In this document: positions 45,883 through 55,385 of the stretch, piece by piece | Numbering within the stretch: the stretch's first letter is position 1 | Layout: each line of letters opens with the position of its first letter | Assembly: GCA_963841965.1 (NCBI GenBank) | Contig: CAWJES010000012.1 | Coordinates: 1 to 64,000, forward strand | Direction: 5' to 3' | Length of the DNA stretch: 64,000 nt | DNA from: Palsa-459 sp963841965 | Lineage (GTDB): Bacteria > Actinomycetota > Acidimicrobiia > Acidimicrobiales > RAAP-2 | Made by a program: the position numbers and the translations under genes | The notes under the pieces: generated by a model | What the model was told of the DNA's origin: nothing | The model's input: the letters and a program-made list of their open reading frames with translations, nothing else | The model's database searches: none

Positions 45883-46794
45883 CTAGTGCCGACGAACCCG
45901 CCACGAGCCGGTCCACCGCTGCTTGGGCTCGAGGACGATCAGGTCCTTTCCGCTTCGAAGCGCGTCGGGCGGGCACGTCATCGGTTCGATCCCCACCGCA
46001 GTGCGGTGACGGGGGTCAGCCTGGGTGTCCCCCGTGTACACCTGGAGGTACGGGAACGTGCGGTCCACGCTCAGCTCGACGGTCCCCGAGTCGATCTCCG
46101 CGAGCCGCGCGGTCGCCCACCCGGAGTCGTCGCGCACAAGGTCGCAGAACGTCGCATCGACGACCGAGGGACCGATCGTCCTCGGCTCGCGCCAGTCCAG
46201 CGGTCCGCCGGCGACGGGGAGGATGTAGCCGGTTGGGCGCTGATTCTCATCGACCGGCACGACGGCATCGGCTGGCACGCTGAGGATCGCCTCATCCACG
46301 CCATGCCGAGGCACCGCCAGGTACGGGTGGAATCCCAGGCCGAACGGGATCGGCACCTGGTCGAGGTTCGTGACGGTCGTGGTGACGGTGAGGCCGAGGG
46401 TGCCGAGATGGTAGGCAACCTCGACGAGCGCGACGAACGGGTACGCGGGTTCAGGGTGCACGAGCTTCGACAGCTGGCACCGGTTCTGGGCGACGGAGTC
46501 GATCGCGAACGGCCGGTACCGGATCAGCCCGTGGATGGCGTTGCCGTGGGCAGGCTCGTCGATCGGGGCGTGCGCATGGCGGCCGGAGAAGGTCCACTGG
46601 CCCTCCCCCAGGCGGTTCGGCCACGGGAACAGGACCTGTCCCCTCGCGCCGGTCGCCATCTCGTCCGCGCTGAACCCCTCGACCACAGGGACGCCGCCCT
46701 TGACGTAGTCACGCAGCGTCGCGCCGACCTCGGTGATCACGGCCCGCTGGTCCCCGTGCGCCAGGAAGATCTGCTCGCCCGTGGGAAGCGTCAC
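45883..46794 (-). CDS. Aldose 1-epimerase family protein
   Basis: Galactose mutarotase-fold protein of about 303 residues. FPWPNRLGEGQW near residue 80, HGNAIHGLIRYRPF with the catalytic His, and FGLGFHPYLAVP with the second His match the family; the catalytic Glu would be in VGIEPMTCPPDA. The GTG at VTLPTGEQI has GGGGG 7 nt upstream. It ends 8 bp before the SDR start, so these two genes are probably one operon. Confidence 0.87.
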   Translation of the reverse strand: MTLPTGEQIFLAHGDQRAVITEVGATLRDYVKGGVPVVEGFSADEMATGARGQVLFPWPNRLGEGQWTFSGRHAHAPIDEPAHGNAIHGLIRYRPFAIDSVAQNRCQLSKLVHPEPAYPFVALVEVAYHLGTLGLTVTTTVTNLDQVPIPFGLGFHPYLAVPRHGVDEAILSVPADAVVPVDENQRPTGYILPVAGGPLDWREPRTIGPSVVDATFCDLVRDDSGWATARLAEIDSGTVELSVDRTFPYLQVYTGDTQADPRHRTAVGIEPMTCPPDALRSGKDLIVLEPKQRWTGSWRVRRH

Positions 46795-46848
46795 GGTGTG
46801 CCCCCACGTCGAATCCGGTCGCAGGTCACGGACGTTATGGTACGGCCG

Positions 46849-47704
46849 ATGCGGGTGCTCATCACAAACGATGACGGAATCGACGCGCCCGGGCTCCATT
46901 CCCTCGTGCGCGGGCTCGAGCGCTGGGCGCATGCCGACGGCGCCATGGAGCCGAGAGAGCTGGTCGTCGTCGCGCCGGATCGGAACCATTCCGGTGCGGG
47001 TGCAGCCGTCGGCGAGGTCTACACGCGTTCGTCCGTCGCGTATCGGCGACATTCGTTCGAGGGTGCGCCGGGGGTCGAGGCCTACGCGCTCGACGCCTCA
47101 CCAGCGCTCTGCGTCATCATCGGCGTGCTCGGCGGCATCGGCCGCCGGCCCGATCTCGTGGTCTCGGGGATCAACTCGGGCGTCAACGTGGGGCGCTCCG
47201 TGCTGCACTCGGGTACCGTCGGCGCTGTGCTCACCGGTGGGCAACTGGGCCTCTCGGGGCTCGCGGTGTCGATGCAGTGGGCGCAGGATGCCCCGTTCGA
47301 CGTGGCGGCGAGCGTCGCGGTCGAGGTGCTCGGCGAACTCGCTGCCGCACCTCCCGCGGACGCTGCTCAACCTCAACGTCCCCGCAGTCGCGCGGGCATC
47401 GCTCCGAGGCGTCCGGCGCGGGAGGATCTCGACGGCAGGCATCGTCAAGTCAGCGGGCGCGCTCGGGGTCGGCCAGGTCCTTGGCGACGATCGGGCGAGA
47501 TCCCGCTGCACCCTCGGGTCGGCGGTGCCGTCGCTCGGCGACGTGAGCGACGAGGAGCCCGAGGACGACGGCGCGCTCGTGGCCGCGGGGTTCGCCTCGC
47601 TCACGGCGCTTCGAAGCGTCCACGAGGACACGGGCACCGGCGCAGACGACGCGATCCGCGCGGCACTCGGGGCCATCGAGGCGCACCTCGCCGCTGAGGG
47701 CTGA
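46849..47704 (+). CDS. surE: 5'/3'-nucleotidase SurE, frameshifted
   Basis: Metal-dependent nucleotidase. MRVLITNDDGIDAPGL holds the two metal-binding Asp residues, then NHSGAG and VVSGINSGVNVG. After residue about 168 the frame changes: the correct C-terminal part (LLNLNVPAVARASLRGVR ...) lies in the next frame. Removing one C of the CCC at 47353-47355 restores a normal 284-residue protein, so this is probably a sequence error. TATGGT lies 7 nt before the ATG. Confidence 0.85.
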
Positions 47705-47733
47705 CCTCAGGCGCCAGACCTGATCGCCAGCCA

Positions 47734-48153
47734 TCAATCGTCGGTCTCGGTCCTCGATCGCTTGACGGTCGAGCTGCGGCGCCGTTTGCTCTCGAGGCGG
47801 CGCTCGACAGACGACCTCGAGGGCTTCGTAGGACGACGGGGCTCGCGGCGCTCCAAGGCAGCAGGCACCTTGTTTGCAAGTCGGGCTTCCGCGGTTCGGC
47901 GGTTGTCGGCCTGGCTTCGCGAGGCAGAGGACGAGGCGCGCACGACGTCGCCGAGGGCGTCTCGCAGCCGCTCGCGCGTCGGCTCGTCGAACGACGTCGT
48001 CGTACGCAGGTCCAGCTCCACGGTGACCCTGCTCTTGGTCCGGTTCGCATGCTGCCCGCCGGGACCTCCGGCGGTGTCGACCCGGACAGTCAGGTCTGCG
48101 GGGTCGATGGATGCCGCGGGACCGGATGCACCCGAGCGCTCGCCCGCCGCCAT
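47734..48153 (-). CDS. arfB: ArfB-like peptidyl-tRNA hydrolase (ribosome rescue)
   Basis: RF-1-domain protein of 139 residues with the GGQ loop (TAGGPGGQHANRTKSRV). The C-terminal tail is strongly basic (RRLESKRRRSSTVKRSR), the part that in ArfB enters the mRNA channel of stalled ribosomes. There is no codon-recognition domain, so it is not RF1 or RF2. The N-terminal stretch MAAGERSGASGPAAS may be longer than the true start. Confidence 0.85.
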   Translation of the reverse strand: MAAGERSGASGPAASIDPADLTVRVDTAGGPGGQHANRTKSRVTVELDLRTTTSFDEPTRERLRDALGDVVRASSSASRSQADNRRTAEARLANKVPAALERREPRRPTKPSRSSVERRLESKRRRSSTVKRSRTETDD

Positions 48154-48192
48154 GCCGAGAGGCTACGTGGCCGCCAGGTACGATGCCGCGCC

Positions 48193-49194
48193 ATGCAGCA
48201 TCGGCATCTTGGACGCAGCGGCATGATGGTCTCGGCGATCTCGTACGGGAACTGGGTCACCCATGCGGGCCAGATCGCTGACGACGCGGCGATCGAGTGC
48301 GTGCACGCGGCGCTCGACGCGGGCGTGACCACCTTCGACACCGCCGACATCTACCGGGTCGGCGGCGCCGAGGAGGTGCTCGGAAGGGCACTCGAGGGGC
48401 GTGAGGCGCGACTCGATCGAGATCTTCACCAAGGTCTTCTGGCCCACGGGCCCGAATCCGAACAACCGCGGCCTCTCGCGCAAGCACATCATCGAGTCGT
48501 GCGATGCCTCGCTGCAACGACTCAGGACGGACCACATCGACCTCCTCCAGGCGCACCGCTTCGACGTCGAGACGCCGCTTGACGAGACGTTGCGGGCGTT
48601 CGACGACCTGGTTCGCGCGGGCAAGGTCCACTACATCGGCGTGTCCGAGTGGAACGCGCGAGCAGATCGCCGACGCCGTCCGGATTGCTGACGAGATGGG
48701 ACTCGACAGGATCATCTCCAACCAGCCCCAGTACTCGCTGCATCTGGCGTGTCCCCGAGGCCGAGGTGATGCCCGTCTCGCGTGCCAGCGGCATCGGCCA
48801 GATCGTCTGGTCACCCCTCGCGCAGGGCGTCCTGACCGGCAAGTACCTCCCCGGTCACGCGCTCCCCGAGGGGAGCCGCGGGGCGGACGAGACCGCCAAG
48901 CAGGACATGTCCTGGTTCATGCGCGACAAGGTCCTCGAGCAGGTCCAGCGCTTCGCGCAGCTCGCGCGCGAGGCTGGGCACACACCTGCCGAGGTCGCGC
49001 TCGCCTGGGTCCTGCGCAACGACAACGTATCGAGCGCGATCGTCGGTGCGACTCGGCCCGAGCAGCTCGTGGAGAACGTGAGAGCCGCAGACATCGTGCT
49101 CGACGACGACCTCGTCGTCGCAATCGAGGAGGTCCTCGCGCCGGTCACCAAGCTGGATCCTGCGTTGACCGTCAGCCCGTCCCGGCGTCCCTAG
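48193..49194 (+). CDS. Aldo/keto reductase, frameshifted
   Basis: AKR similar to the potassium-channel beta-subunit/YghZ group. MQHRHLGRSGMMVSAISYGN, TTFDTADIYRVGGAEEVL (catalytic Asp/Tyr), FTKVFWPTGPNPNNRGLSRK and QIVWSPLAQGVLTGKYLPG lie in three frames. Three breaks, near 48404, 48658 and 48744, are each mended by removing one base. The repaired protein is about 333 residues, so it was probably intact in the organism. Confidence 0.8.
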
Positions 49195-49195
49195 C

Positions 49196-50047
49196 TCAGC
49201 CGAAGCGGACCATCGCGAGCTGAACCGCCTGGGCGACGACACGACCCGATTCGTCCCAGAGCTCGCACACCTCGTCGACGAGGCCTCCGGTCACCGTGCG
49301 AGCCCGCTGGCGCGCCCGAAGCCATCCGTCCAGGGGGAGCGCACGCACGTAGACGCTCAGCTGGATCGTCGGCACCCAGCCCGTGGAGCCGAGCGCGAAG
49401 GTCGCGGGGGGCAGGACATCGGTCGCGAGGAGCAGGCCGAGCGGGCCCATGGGCCATCCGCCGGCCATCCTGATCCACCCGCGGATCTCGGCGTCGTCGC
49501 TCAGCTCGCCGCGTGCGAATCCCGTCGTTGCCGGATCCAGCCGCATCTCGACGCGGTCGAGGATGGAGGGGCCGCCCGACGCGAAGACCGGCGTATGGGA
49601 CTCACAGTCTGCGGGGTCCGGGAGCGACACCGGCATCGAGTCCGAATGGAACACGTCGGCATCCTCGCGAAGCCTCCCGCACGAGAGCAGCGCCTCGGCT
49701 GCGACCTTGCCGTCCTGAAGGAGGCTCGCCTGTACCTGGCTGATTCTCGTGCCGTTCCTTCGAACCGTCACCTCCACCTGCGCAGGACCGCAGTCAGGAG
49801 ACCTGATGTACGAGCCGCTCGCCGCGAGGCAGTGCGGGTGCTCGATGCCGGACTCGACGAGCTGCATGGTGGCAGCACGCGCGAGGACAGAGAGGAGGTA
49901 CCCGCCATTGGGCTTGCCCATGATCGAATAGCCCGCGTCCAGTTCGGCCGAAAACGATGACGCGCCGATGCGGAGCACCTCTGTTGCAGCGAGGAAGGGG
50001 TCTTCTCGCGCACCCTCTCGCATGGCAGCCGCCTCGTCTCGGGTCAT
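49196..50047 (-). CDS. Acyl-CoA thioesterase family protein
   Basis: A 283-residue protein with a double hot-dog layout (TesB/4HBT_3 type): GYSIMGKPNGGYLLSVLARA is the first helix region, DCGPAQVEVTVRRNGTRISQ the first sheet, and GWVPTIQLSVYVRALPLDGWL with GGLVDEVCELWDESGRVVAQ the second half. It should hydrolyse acyl-CoA thioesters. It is convergent with the aldo/keto reductase, one base apart. Confidence 0.82.
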   Translation of the reverse strand: MTRDEAAAMREGAREDPFLAATEVLRIGASSFSAELDAGYSIMGKPNGGYLLSVLARAATMQLVESGIEHPHCLAASGSYIRSPDCGPAQVEVTVRRNGTRISQVQASLLQDGKVAAEALLSCGRLREDADVFHSDSMPVSLPDPADCESHTPVFASGGPSILDRVEMRLDPATTGFARGELSDDAEIRGWIRMAGGWPMGPLGLLLATDVLPPATFALGSTGWVPTIQLSVYVRALPLDGWLRARQRARTVTGGLVDEVCELWDESGRVVAQAVQLAMVRFG

Positions 50048-50133
50048 CCGACCCGCGACGTTACCCGTGCGGACAGAAGTGCCCGGATAGGTTTGCTCCG
50101 ACCGTGCAGTGGCAGCGCTGCGAAAGGAGCCGG

Positions 50134-50598
50134 ATGGTCCCCGTCGAGGGCAGTGCCAGCACAGGTTCCCCCGTCGAGCATGACGCGAGGGAAGTCCGCG
50201 TCGCCGCCTATGCGCTCTGCCAGCGCGACGGCAGGCTGCTGCTGGTGCGAGCCTCCGCGCTGACGGAGATCGCCGGGTGGTGGTTCCTCCCTGGCGGCGG
50301 GCTCGAGTTCGGTGAGGAACCTGTCGACGCGGTGCTCCGCGAGCTTGTCGAGGAAACAGGGCTCAGGGGCAGCAACCCCGTGCTGCTCGGCGTGCTCTCC
50401 GACGTGCGCCGGCGCCGCAGCGGCCGAAAGGTCCAGACGGTGCGGGTGGTCTTCTCGGTCAGCGTGCCGGGCGGCGACCTCGTCTCGGAGATGCACGGCA
50501 CGAGCGACGAGGCACGCTGGGTGCCGCTGGGCGAGCTCGAGCATTACGACCTCGCCCCGTATGTCGTGCGCGCGATCGACGACTACGCGGAGAAGTAG
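50134..50598 (+). CDS. NUDIX hydrolase
   Basis: A 154-residue protein whose NUDIX box is complete: GGGLEFGEEPVDAVLREL continuing VEETG. It hydrolyses a nucleoside-diphosphate-linked compound; the exact substrate cannot be read from sequence. AAAGGAG lies before the ATG. The stop overlaps the end of the convergent acyl-CoA ligase by 16 bp. Confidence 0.88.
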   Translation: MVPVEGSASTGSPVEHDAREVRVAAYALCQRDGRLLLVRASALTEIAGWWFLPGGGLEFGEEPVDAVLRELVEETGLRGSNPVLLGVLSDVRRRRSGRKVQTVRVVFSVSVPGGDLVSEMHGTSDEARWVPLGELEHYDLAPYVVRAIDDYAEK

Positions 50599-52271
50599 GT
50601 CGTTCGCATCTCGCGCTTCAGGAACTTCCCGGCGGGATTGCGAGGGAGGGTCTCCGTCGTGAACGCGACCCTCGTCGGGACCTTGAACGCGGCCAGGTGG
50701 AGGTTCAGATGGTCGCGGAGCTCATCCTCGTCGAGCGTGGCGCCTTCCTTCAGGCTCACGACGCAGGCGACCTCCTCGCCCAGGCGCTCATGGGGGACGC
50801 CGAAGACGGCCGCCTCGTGCACGGACGGATGCTCGTAGATCGCGGCCTCGACCTCAGCCGAGTAGACGTTCTCCCCCGCACGCAGCACCATGTCCTTCGC
50901 CCGGTCCTCGATGTAGAGGAAGCCCTCCTCGTCGATCCTGCCGATGTCGCCGCTGCGGAGCCAGCCGTCGACGATCACCTCGGCCGTCGCCTCCGGGTTG
51001 TTCCAGTATCCACGGATCAGATTCGGCCCGCGCATCCAGATTTCGCCGCGCTCACCGGCCGGGACCGGTCGCATCGCCTCGTCGCGGATCTCGACATCCA
51101 TGATCAGCGTGCGCGCGCGCCCAGTCGAGCTCGGGTGCGAAACGTAATCGTCGCCCGTGTTGCTCGGCCCGAATGCATTCGTCTCGGTCATGCCGTACCC
51201 GATGCCGGGGCGGCCCCTGCTGAATCCGTCCTCGATGCGCGCCACGAGTTTCGGCGGCGCGGGCGCGCCTCCCCCGCCGACACTGACGAGCGACGAGGTG
51301 TCGAACCGAGAGAAGCTGGGCGACTCGAGCAGGTCCCAGCTCTGCGTCGGGACCCCGATGAACATGGTCACCTTGTGCCGCTCGATGAGCGCAAGGGCCT
51401 TCTCGGGATCCCATCGGTGCATCATCACGAGCCTGTACTGCATCGCGAAGCAGCTCAGCATCACGGGGATGCAGCCGGTGACATGGAAGAGCGGCACGAT
51501 GAGGATGAAGCAGGGCTCGTTCGAGGACGGGTCGCGGGTCCCCTCCTCGGGTCCCTTGATGATGCCCTCGAGCGTGCCGCGGCTCGCGAAGCCCATGAGG
51601 GCCTGGGCGATCGATCGATGCGATGAGACCGCGCCCTTTGGGAAACCTGTCGTCCCAGACGTGTACAGGATCGTCGCGTCGTCCTCCGGGTCGATCTCGA
51701 CCTCCGGGAGCGGATCCCCCTCGACCACGACCTCCTTCCACCGTTCAACGCCGGGCGGGACGGGGACCAGCGTGTCGGTCCGAGTGGCGAGGATGGGCAC
51801 CCCGAGGCGCTCGCATGACGGGTGGGCCCTCGCCATGCGCTCGGGATCGCAGATCAGCAGCTTCAGGCCGGCGTCGCCGATCGCGAAGTCGACCTCCTCC
51901 TCGGTCCACCACCCGTTGAGCGAGACGGATATCGCCCCGACCGACAGGATCGCGGCGAACGAGATGATCCACTCGGGCAGATTCCGCATCGAGATCCCGA
52001 CCCTGTCGCCCGGCGCGATCCCGTAGCGGTGCACGAGCGCATGACCGAGCGCATCGGACTCGGCCATGACCTGGCGGAACGTCCACTCTTCGTCCTCGTA
52101 GACGAGGAATGTCCTGTCCGAGTCCCGCGACGGGGCGAACAGGTCGCGCAGCGTCCTCGGGGCGTTGGCGAACACCCGGTAGGCGACCCCGTCGATATCA
52201 CGCTCTTGGGTCTCGAAGAACTGCCCCGGCGCGGTCGCTCTCGCCGTCGCCTCCTCGTACGCGATACCCAC
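50583..52271 (-). CDS. Acyl-CoA synthetase (AMP-forming)
   Basis: ANL-superfamily ligase of 562 residues. The P-loop is ILYTSGTTGFPKGAVSS, the A5 motif GYGMTETNAF, A7 YWNNPEATAEVIVDGWLRSGD, A8 GRIDEEGFLYIEDRAKDMVLR and the C-terminal catalytic Lys in RNPAGKFLK. It probably activates a fatty or related carboxylic acid. AGGAGGT precedes the GTG. Divergent from an acyl-CoA dehydrogenase. Confidence 0.92.
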   Translation of the reverse strand: MGIAYEEATARATAPGQFFETQERDIDGVAYRVFANAPRTLRDLFAPSRDSDRTFLVYEDEEWTFRQVMAESDALGHALVHRYGIAPGDRVGISMRNLPEWIISFAAILSVGAISVSLNGWWTEEEVDFAIGDAGLKLLICDPERMARAHPSCERLGVPILATRTDTLVPVPPGVERWKEVVVEGDPLPEVEIDPEDDATILYTSGTTGFPKGAVSSHRSIAQALMGFASRGTLEGIIKGPEEGTRDPSSNEPCFILIVPLFHVTGCIPVMLSCFAMQYRLVMMHRWDPEKALALIERHKVTMFIGVPTQSWDLLESPSFSRFDTSSLVSVGGGGAPAPPKLVARIEDGFSRGRPGIGYGMTETNAFGPSNTGDDYVSHPSSTGRARTLIMDVEIRDEAMRPVPAGERGEIWMRGPNLIRGYWNNPEATAEVIVDGWLRSGDIGRIDEEGFLYIEDRAKDMVLRAGENVYSAEVEAAIYEHPSVHEAAVFGVPHERLGEEVACVVSLKEGATLDEDELRDHLNLHLAAFKVPTRVAFTTETLPRNPAGKFLKREMRTTYFSA

Positions 52272-52355
52272 TCGGACCTCCTGCGTCCTCTCTGGAGCGG
52301 CATCCTAGGCACGTCACGCATGCGCAGCCGGCGCGGGGTTGCTAGGAATGCGCCC

Positions 52356-53612
52356 ATGCCGATCGCCGTCACGCCCGTGCCATCGCTGCCCGACCACGTC
52401 AACGACGTGCGGCTTCGCACCGCCGCTCTGGTGAACGACCAGATCCTCCCGAGGGAGGGGGAGCTCTGGCCGCAGCGCCGCGGCGCGGCGGTGACCGATT
52501 CGGACCTCGCAGACGCGAAGGCGGCGCGCGCAGCGGTGCGCGAGCAGGTCCGCGAGGCCGGCTTGTGGGCCCCGCACCTCCCGCGCGAGTACGGGGGCAT
52601 GGGGCTGGATTTCCTGGCTCATGCCTACATGAACGAGATCCTCGCCTATGCGGTGGGCGCGGCATCCCTATTCGGCGTGGTCGCCCCCAATTCGGGCAAC
52701 CAGCGGATCCTCGTGAAGTACGGCACGGAGGACCAGAAGCGCAGGTGGCTCATCCCCCTCATCGAGGGGACCATGGAGTCGGGCTTCTCGATGACCGAGC
52801 CGGACAATGCCGGAAGCGACCCGCGGAGCCTTCGCACGACGGCGGTGCGCGACGGCGACGAGTGGGTGATCAACGGCCACAAGTGGTTCACCTCGAACGG
52901 CAAGGACGCGGACTTCTTCATCGTCATGTGCCGGGCGGATGATCCATCCGGTGAGCTCGGACGATCAGGCCAGATGGTGCAGGTCATCGTGCCGACCGCC
53001 ACGCCGGGCGTCGACATCGTCCGTGGGATCGGCATCTGGGGGCATCGCACGTCCGACCATTGCGAGGTGCGGTACACCGACGTGCGCGTCCCGGTCGAGA
53101 ACGCCCTGGGCGGCGTCGGCCAGGGGCACGAGGCCGCCCAGGAGCGGCTCGGCGCCGGACGCGTCTACCACTGCATGAACTCCGTCGGCCAGATGTGGCG
53201 GGCATTCGATCTGATGGTGGAGCGTGCCCTCACCCGCGAGGTGCATGGCGGGCTCCTCAAGGACAAGCAGTTCATCCAGGGCTTCATCGCGGACTCCTAC
53301 ATCGACCTGCAGACCGCGCGGCTGCTCACGATCCGTGCCGCGGAGATGATCGATACGGGCGATCCTCGGTCCCGCACCGAGATCTCGGCGTTGAAGATCT
53401 ACGTGCCCGCCGCCTACCATCGCGTCGTGGACCGAGCCATCCAAGTCTGGGGAGCCGCGGGCGTGTCGAACGACCTGCCGCTCGCGGCGATGTACCTCGG
53501 CGCGCGCACGCTCCGACTCGCCGACGGACCCGACGAGGTCCACCGCATCCTCATCGCCAAGTCAGTGCTCCGCCATTACGAGTCCGGCTCGAGCTGGGAC
53601 TTCGCACGCTGA
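52356..53612 (+). CDS. Acyl-CoA dehydrogenase family protein
   Basis: FAD enzyme of 418 residues. MTEPDNAGSDPRSLRT corresponds to the flavin-binding MTEP motif, INGHKWFTSNG and GIGIWGHRTSDHCEV to the substrate region, and RLADGPDEVHRILIAKSVLR to the C-terminal end. The family's usual catalytic Glu lies in the C-terminal block GPDEVH. TAGGAA sits 7 nt before the ATG with no ribosome binding site. It overlaps the DUF167 gene by one base (TGATG). Confidence 0.92.
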   Translation: MPIAVTPVPSLPDHVNDVRLRTAALVNDQILPREGELWPQRRGAAVTDSDLADAKAARAAVREQVREAGLWAPHLPREYGGMGLDFLAHAYMNEILAYAVGAASLFGVVAPNSGNQRILVKYGTEDQKRRWLIPLIEGTMESGFSMTEPDNAGSDPRSLRTTAVRDGDEWVINGHKWFTSNGKDADFFIVMCRADDPSGELGRSGQMVQVIVPTATPGVDIVRGIGIWGHRTSDHCEVRYTDVRVPVENALGGVGQGHEAAQERLGAGRVYHCMNSVGQMWRAFDLMVERALTREVHGGLLKDKQFIQGFIADSYIDLQTARLLTIRAAEMIDTGDPRSRTEISALKIYVPAAYHRVVDRAIQVWGAAGVSNDLPLAAMYLGARTLRLADGPDEVHRILIAKSVLRHYESGSSWDFAR

Positions 53613-53899
53613 TGCGCCTCGAGGTCCACGCACATCCAGGTTCGAGGAATCCCGGCGTCGGCGGCACGCACGACGGCCGACTGGCAGTCAGGATCCGAGA
53701 GCCAGCCATCGAGGGCAAGGCGAACGACGCGATCCGCCGGGCGCTCGCCGACGCCTTCGACGTTCCGCCCAGTGACGTCGAGTTCCTCAACGGCGCGACC
53801 TCGCGCCACAAGCTTTATGCGATCGATGGCGACGAGGCCGTGCTCGAGGCGCGGCTCGCCGAGCTCAAGGGAGTCGGCGCTGAAGAACCGTCAGCCTGA
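53612..53899 (+). CDS. DUF167 (YggU-like) protein
   Basis: A 95-residue protein with the family motifs HPGSRNPGVGG and IEGKANDAIRRALADAFDVPPSDVE (the GKAN region), then NGATSRHKLYAIDGD. Function not established; the family is widespread. It is coupled to the acyl-CoA dehydrogenase by a one-base overlap. Confidence 0.88.
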   Translation: MRLEVHAHPGSRNPGVGGTHDGRLAVRIREPAIEGKANDAIRRALADAFDVPPSDVEFLNGATSRHKLYAIDGDEAVLEARLAELKGVGAEEPSA

Positions 53900-53952
53900 C
53901 GACCTGACGGCTACCATCGGTTCCGCACATGACGCCACGATTGGAGATCTAG

Positions 53953-54348
53953 ATGCTGTTTGCGAGTTCCTATCCGATTCTCGACTTCTTCTGGACGCTC
54001 CTGGAGTTCTTCGTCCTCTTCCTCTGGATCTTCATCCTCATCCAGATCATCTTCGACATCTTCCGCAGCCACGACATGGGCGGCGGGATGAAGGCTTTCT
54101 GGCTGTTTTTCATCATCATCCTCCCGTTCCTCGGTGTGCTCGTGTACCTGATCGCGCGTGGCGGCAAGATGCATGAGCGCCAGCTGCAGGCAGCACAGGC
54201 GCAGCAGCAGGCGTTCGACAGCTACGTGAAGCAGACGGCTGGCTCCGGCTCGACGGCCGACGAGCTCGCCAAGCTCGCGGACCTCAAGGCGAAGGGCTCG
54301 CTCTCCGATGCCGAGTACGAGGCTGCGAAGGCCAAGATTCTGAACTGA
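53953..54348 (+). CDS. Membrane protein with PLDc_N-type segments and SHOCT domain
   Basis: A 131-residue protein. Two membrane segments (about 10-35 and 48-66, FWLFFIIILPFLGVLVYLI) form the PLDc_N-like part, followed by a Gln/Ala-rich linker and a C-terminal SHOCT motif: ELAKLADLKAKGSLSDAEYEAAKAKIL. Common in actinobacteria; role unknown. A double hairpin follows the stop. Confidence 0.88.
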   Translation: MLFASSYPILDFFWTLLEFFVLFLWIFILIQIIFDIFRSHDMGGGMKAFWLFFIIILPFLGVLVYLIARGGKMHERQLQAAQAQQQAFDSYVKQTAGSGSTADELAKLADLKAKGSLSDAEYEAAKAKILN

Positions 54349-54352
54349 CTGC

Positions 54353-54414
54353 GGCCCCGCTCGGGGCCTCTCGATCGCGCACAGCGCCCCGGGGAGAACC
54401 CCGGGGCGCTGTGC
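54353..54414 (+). terminator. Tandem GC-rich hairpins, likely terminator
   Basis: GGCCCCG-CT-CGGGGCC (54353-54368) is followed by a perfect 16-bp stem, GCACAGCGCCCCGGGG with its complement and an AGAA loop (54379-54414). There is no T-run, which is common for terminators in high-GC actinobacteria. It lies just after the SHOCT protein stop. Confidence 0.7.
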
Positions 54415-54587
54415 ACCTCGGGCACGTCGGTCCTCGAATCTCCGGGTCAGGATCACGGAATGCTCCGAGCTCGCACCGGCGGGCGGCTGTGTGCTTGCGC
54501 GGTGCCTGGTGTCGGCGCGATGCCGGGTGACCCGGGCACGGCGCGGCGATTGCACGTACAGTCGCGGCATCGACGACAGGAGGCGCG

Positions 54588-54908
54588 ATGCCGAAGTTCC
54601 TCATCGAAGTGAACTACACCCTCGAGGGCGCACGGGGACTGAAGTCCGAGGGAGGCTCGCCCCGGGTTGCAGCAGCCACGGCGCTGATCGAGAGCCTGGG
54701 CGGGACGGTCGATGCCTTCTACTTCGCGCTTGGTGACACGGACGTGTACCTGATCGCGGACCTCCCGGATGCCTCGGCGGTCGTCGCGGCGGCGCTCGCA
54801 GTGAACGCCGGCGGAGGCGCGACGACGAGGACGGTGGCGCTGCTGACTGCTGCGGACGTCGATGCTGCGGCGTCGGCACCGTCGACCTACAGGCCACCAG
54901 GGAGCTGA
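54588..54908 (+). CDS. GYD domain protein
   Basis: A 106-residue ferredoxin-fold protein. FLIEVNYTLEGARGL, the SLGGTVDAFYFALGDTDVYL strand-helix region and ADLPDASAVVAAALAVNAGG match GYD-domain proteins, which often sit near metabolic genes and have no assigned activity. AGGAGG is 5 nt before the ATG. Confidence 0.85.
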   Translation: MPKFLIEVNYTLEGARGLKSEGGSPRVAAATALIESLGGTVDAFYFALGDTDVYLIADLPDASAVVAAALAVNAGGGATTRTVALLTAADVDAAASAPSTYRPPGS

Positions 54909-54949
54909 CAGGCCGGTCGTACTCTCAGGGCATCCGGGTGCCTCGGCGC

Positions 54950-55360
54950 TCAGGCGGGCGGTGAAGCCGCAGCGCGCGCTGCACTGACGACCGCTTCGAC
55001 AACGTCCTCGTTCGAGGCGCCCGGCCCGAGCACCGACGCGATGCCACTCGCCAGCAGCACGGGGATGTCGGCGGGGGGCACGATGCCGCCGACGACGACG
55101 GGCGTGTCGAGTCCCGCCTCGCGGAGTGCGGCGACCACGGACGGCGCGAGGGTGAGGTGCGCTCCGTTGTGCATGGACAGTCCCACCACGTCAACGTCCT
55201 CCTGGATGGTCATCGCCGTGATCGAGGCCGCTGACTGACGCAATCCTCCGTAGATGACCTCGCACCCCGCGTCGCGGAGCACCCTCGAGATGATCCTGAG
55301 CCCGCGGTCGTGCCCGTCGAGGCCGACCTTCGCGACGAGCACGCGCAGTGGGTGGTCCAT
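54950..55360 (-). CDS. icmB: Cobalamin-binding small subunit of acyl-CoA mutase
   Basis: B12-binding protein of 136 residues, the size of IcmB. The base-off/His-on motif DxHxxG is present as KVGLDGHDRGLRI, with VGLSMHNGAH and the GGIVPPADIPVLLASGI loop that completes the cofactor pocket. It lies 25 bp after the large-subunit gene on the same strand and must pair with it. Confidence 0.85.
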   Translation of the reverse strand: MDHPLRVLVAKVGLDGHDRGLRIISRVLRDAGCEVIYGGLRQSAASITAMTIQEDVDVVGLSMHNGAHLTLAPSVVAALREAGLDTPVVVGGIVPPADIPVLLASGIASVLGPGASNEDVVEAVVSAARAAASPPA

Positions 55361-55385
55361 CGTCGCGCCCGTCCGCTGCAACGCG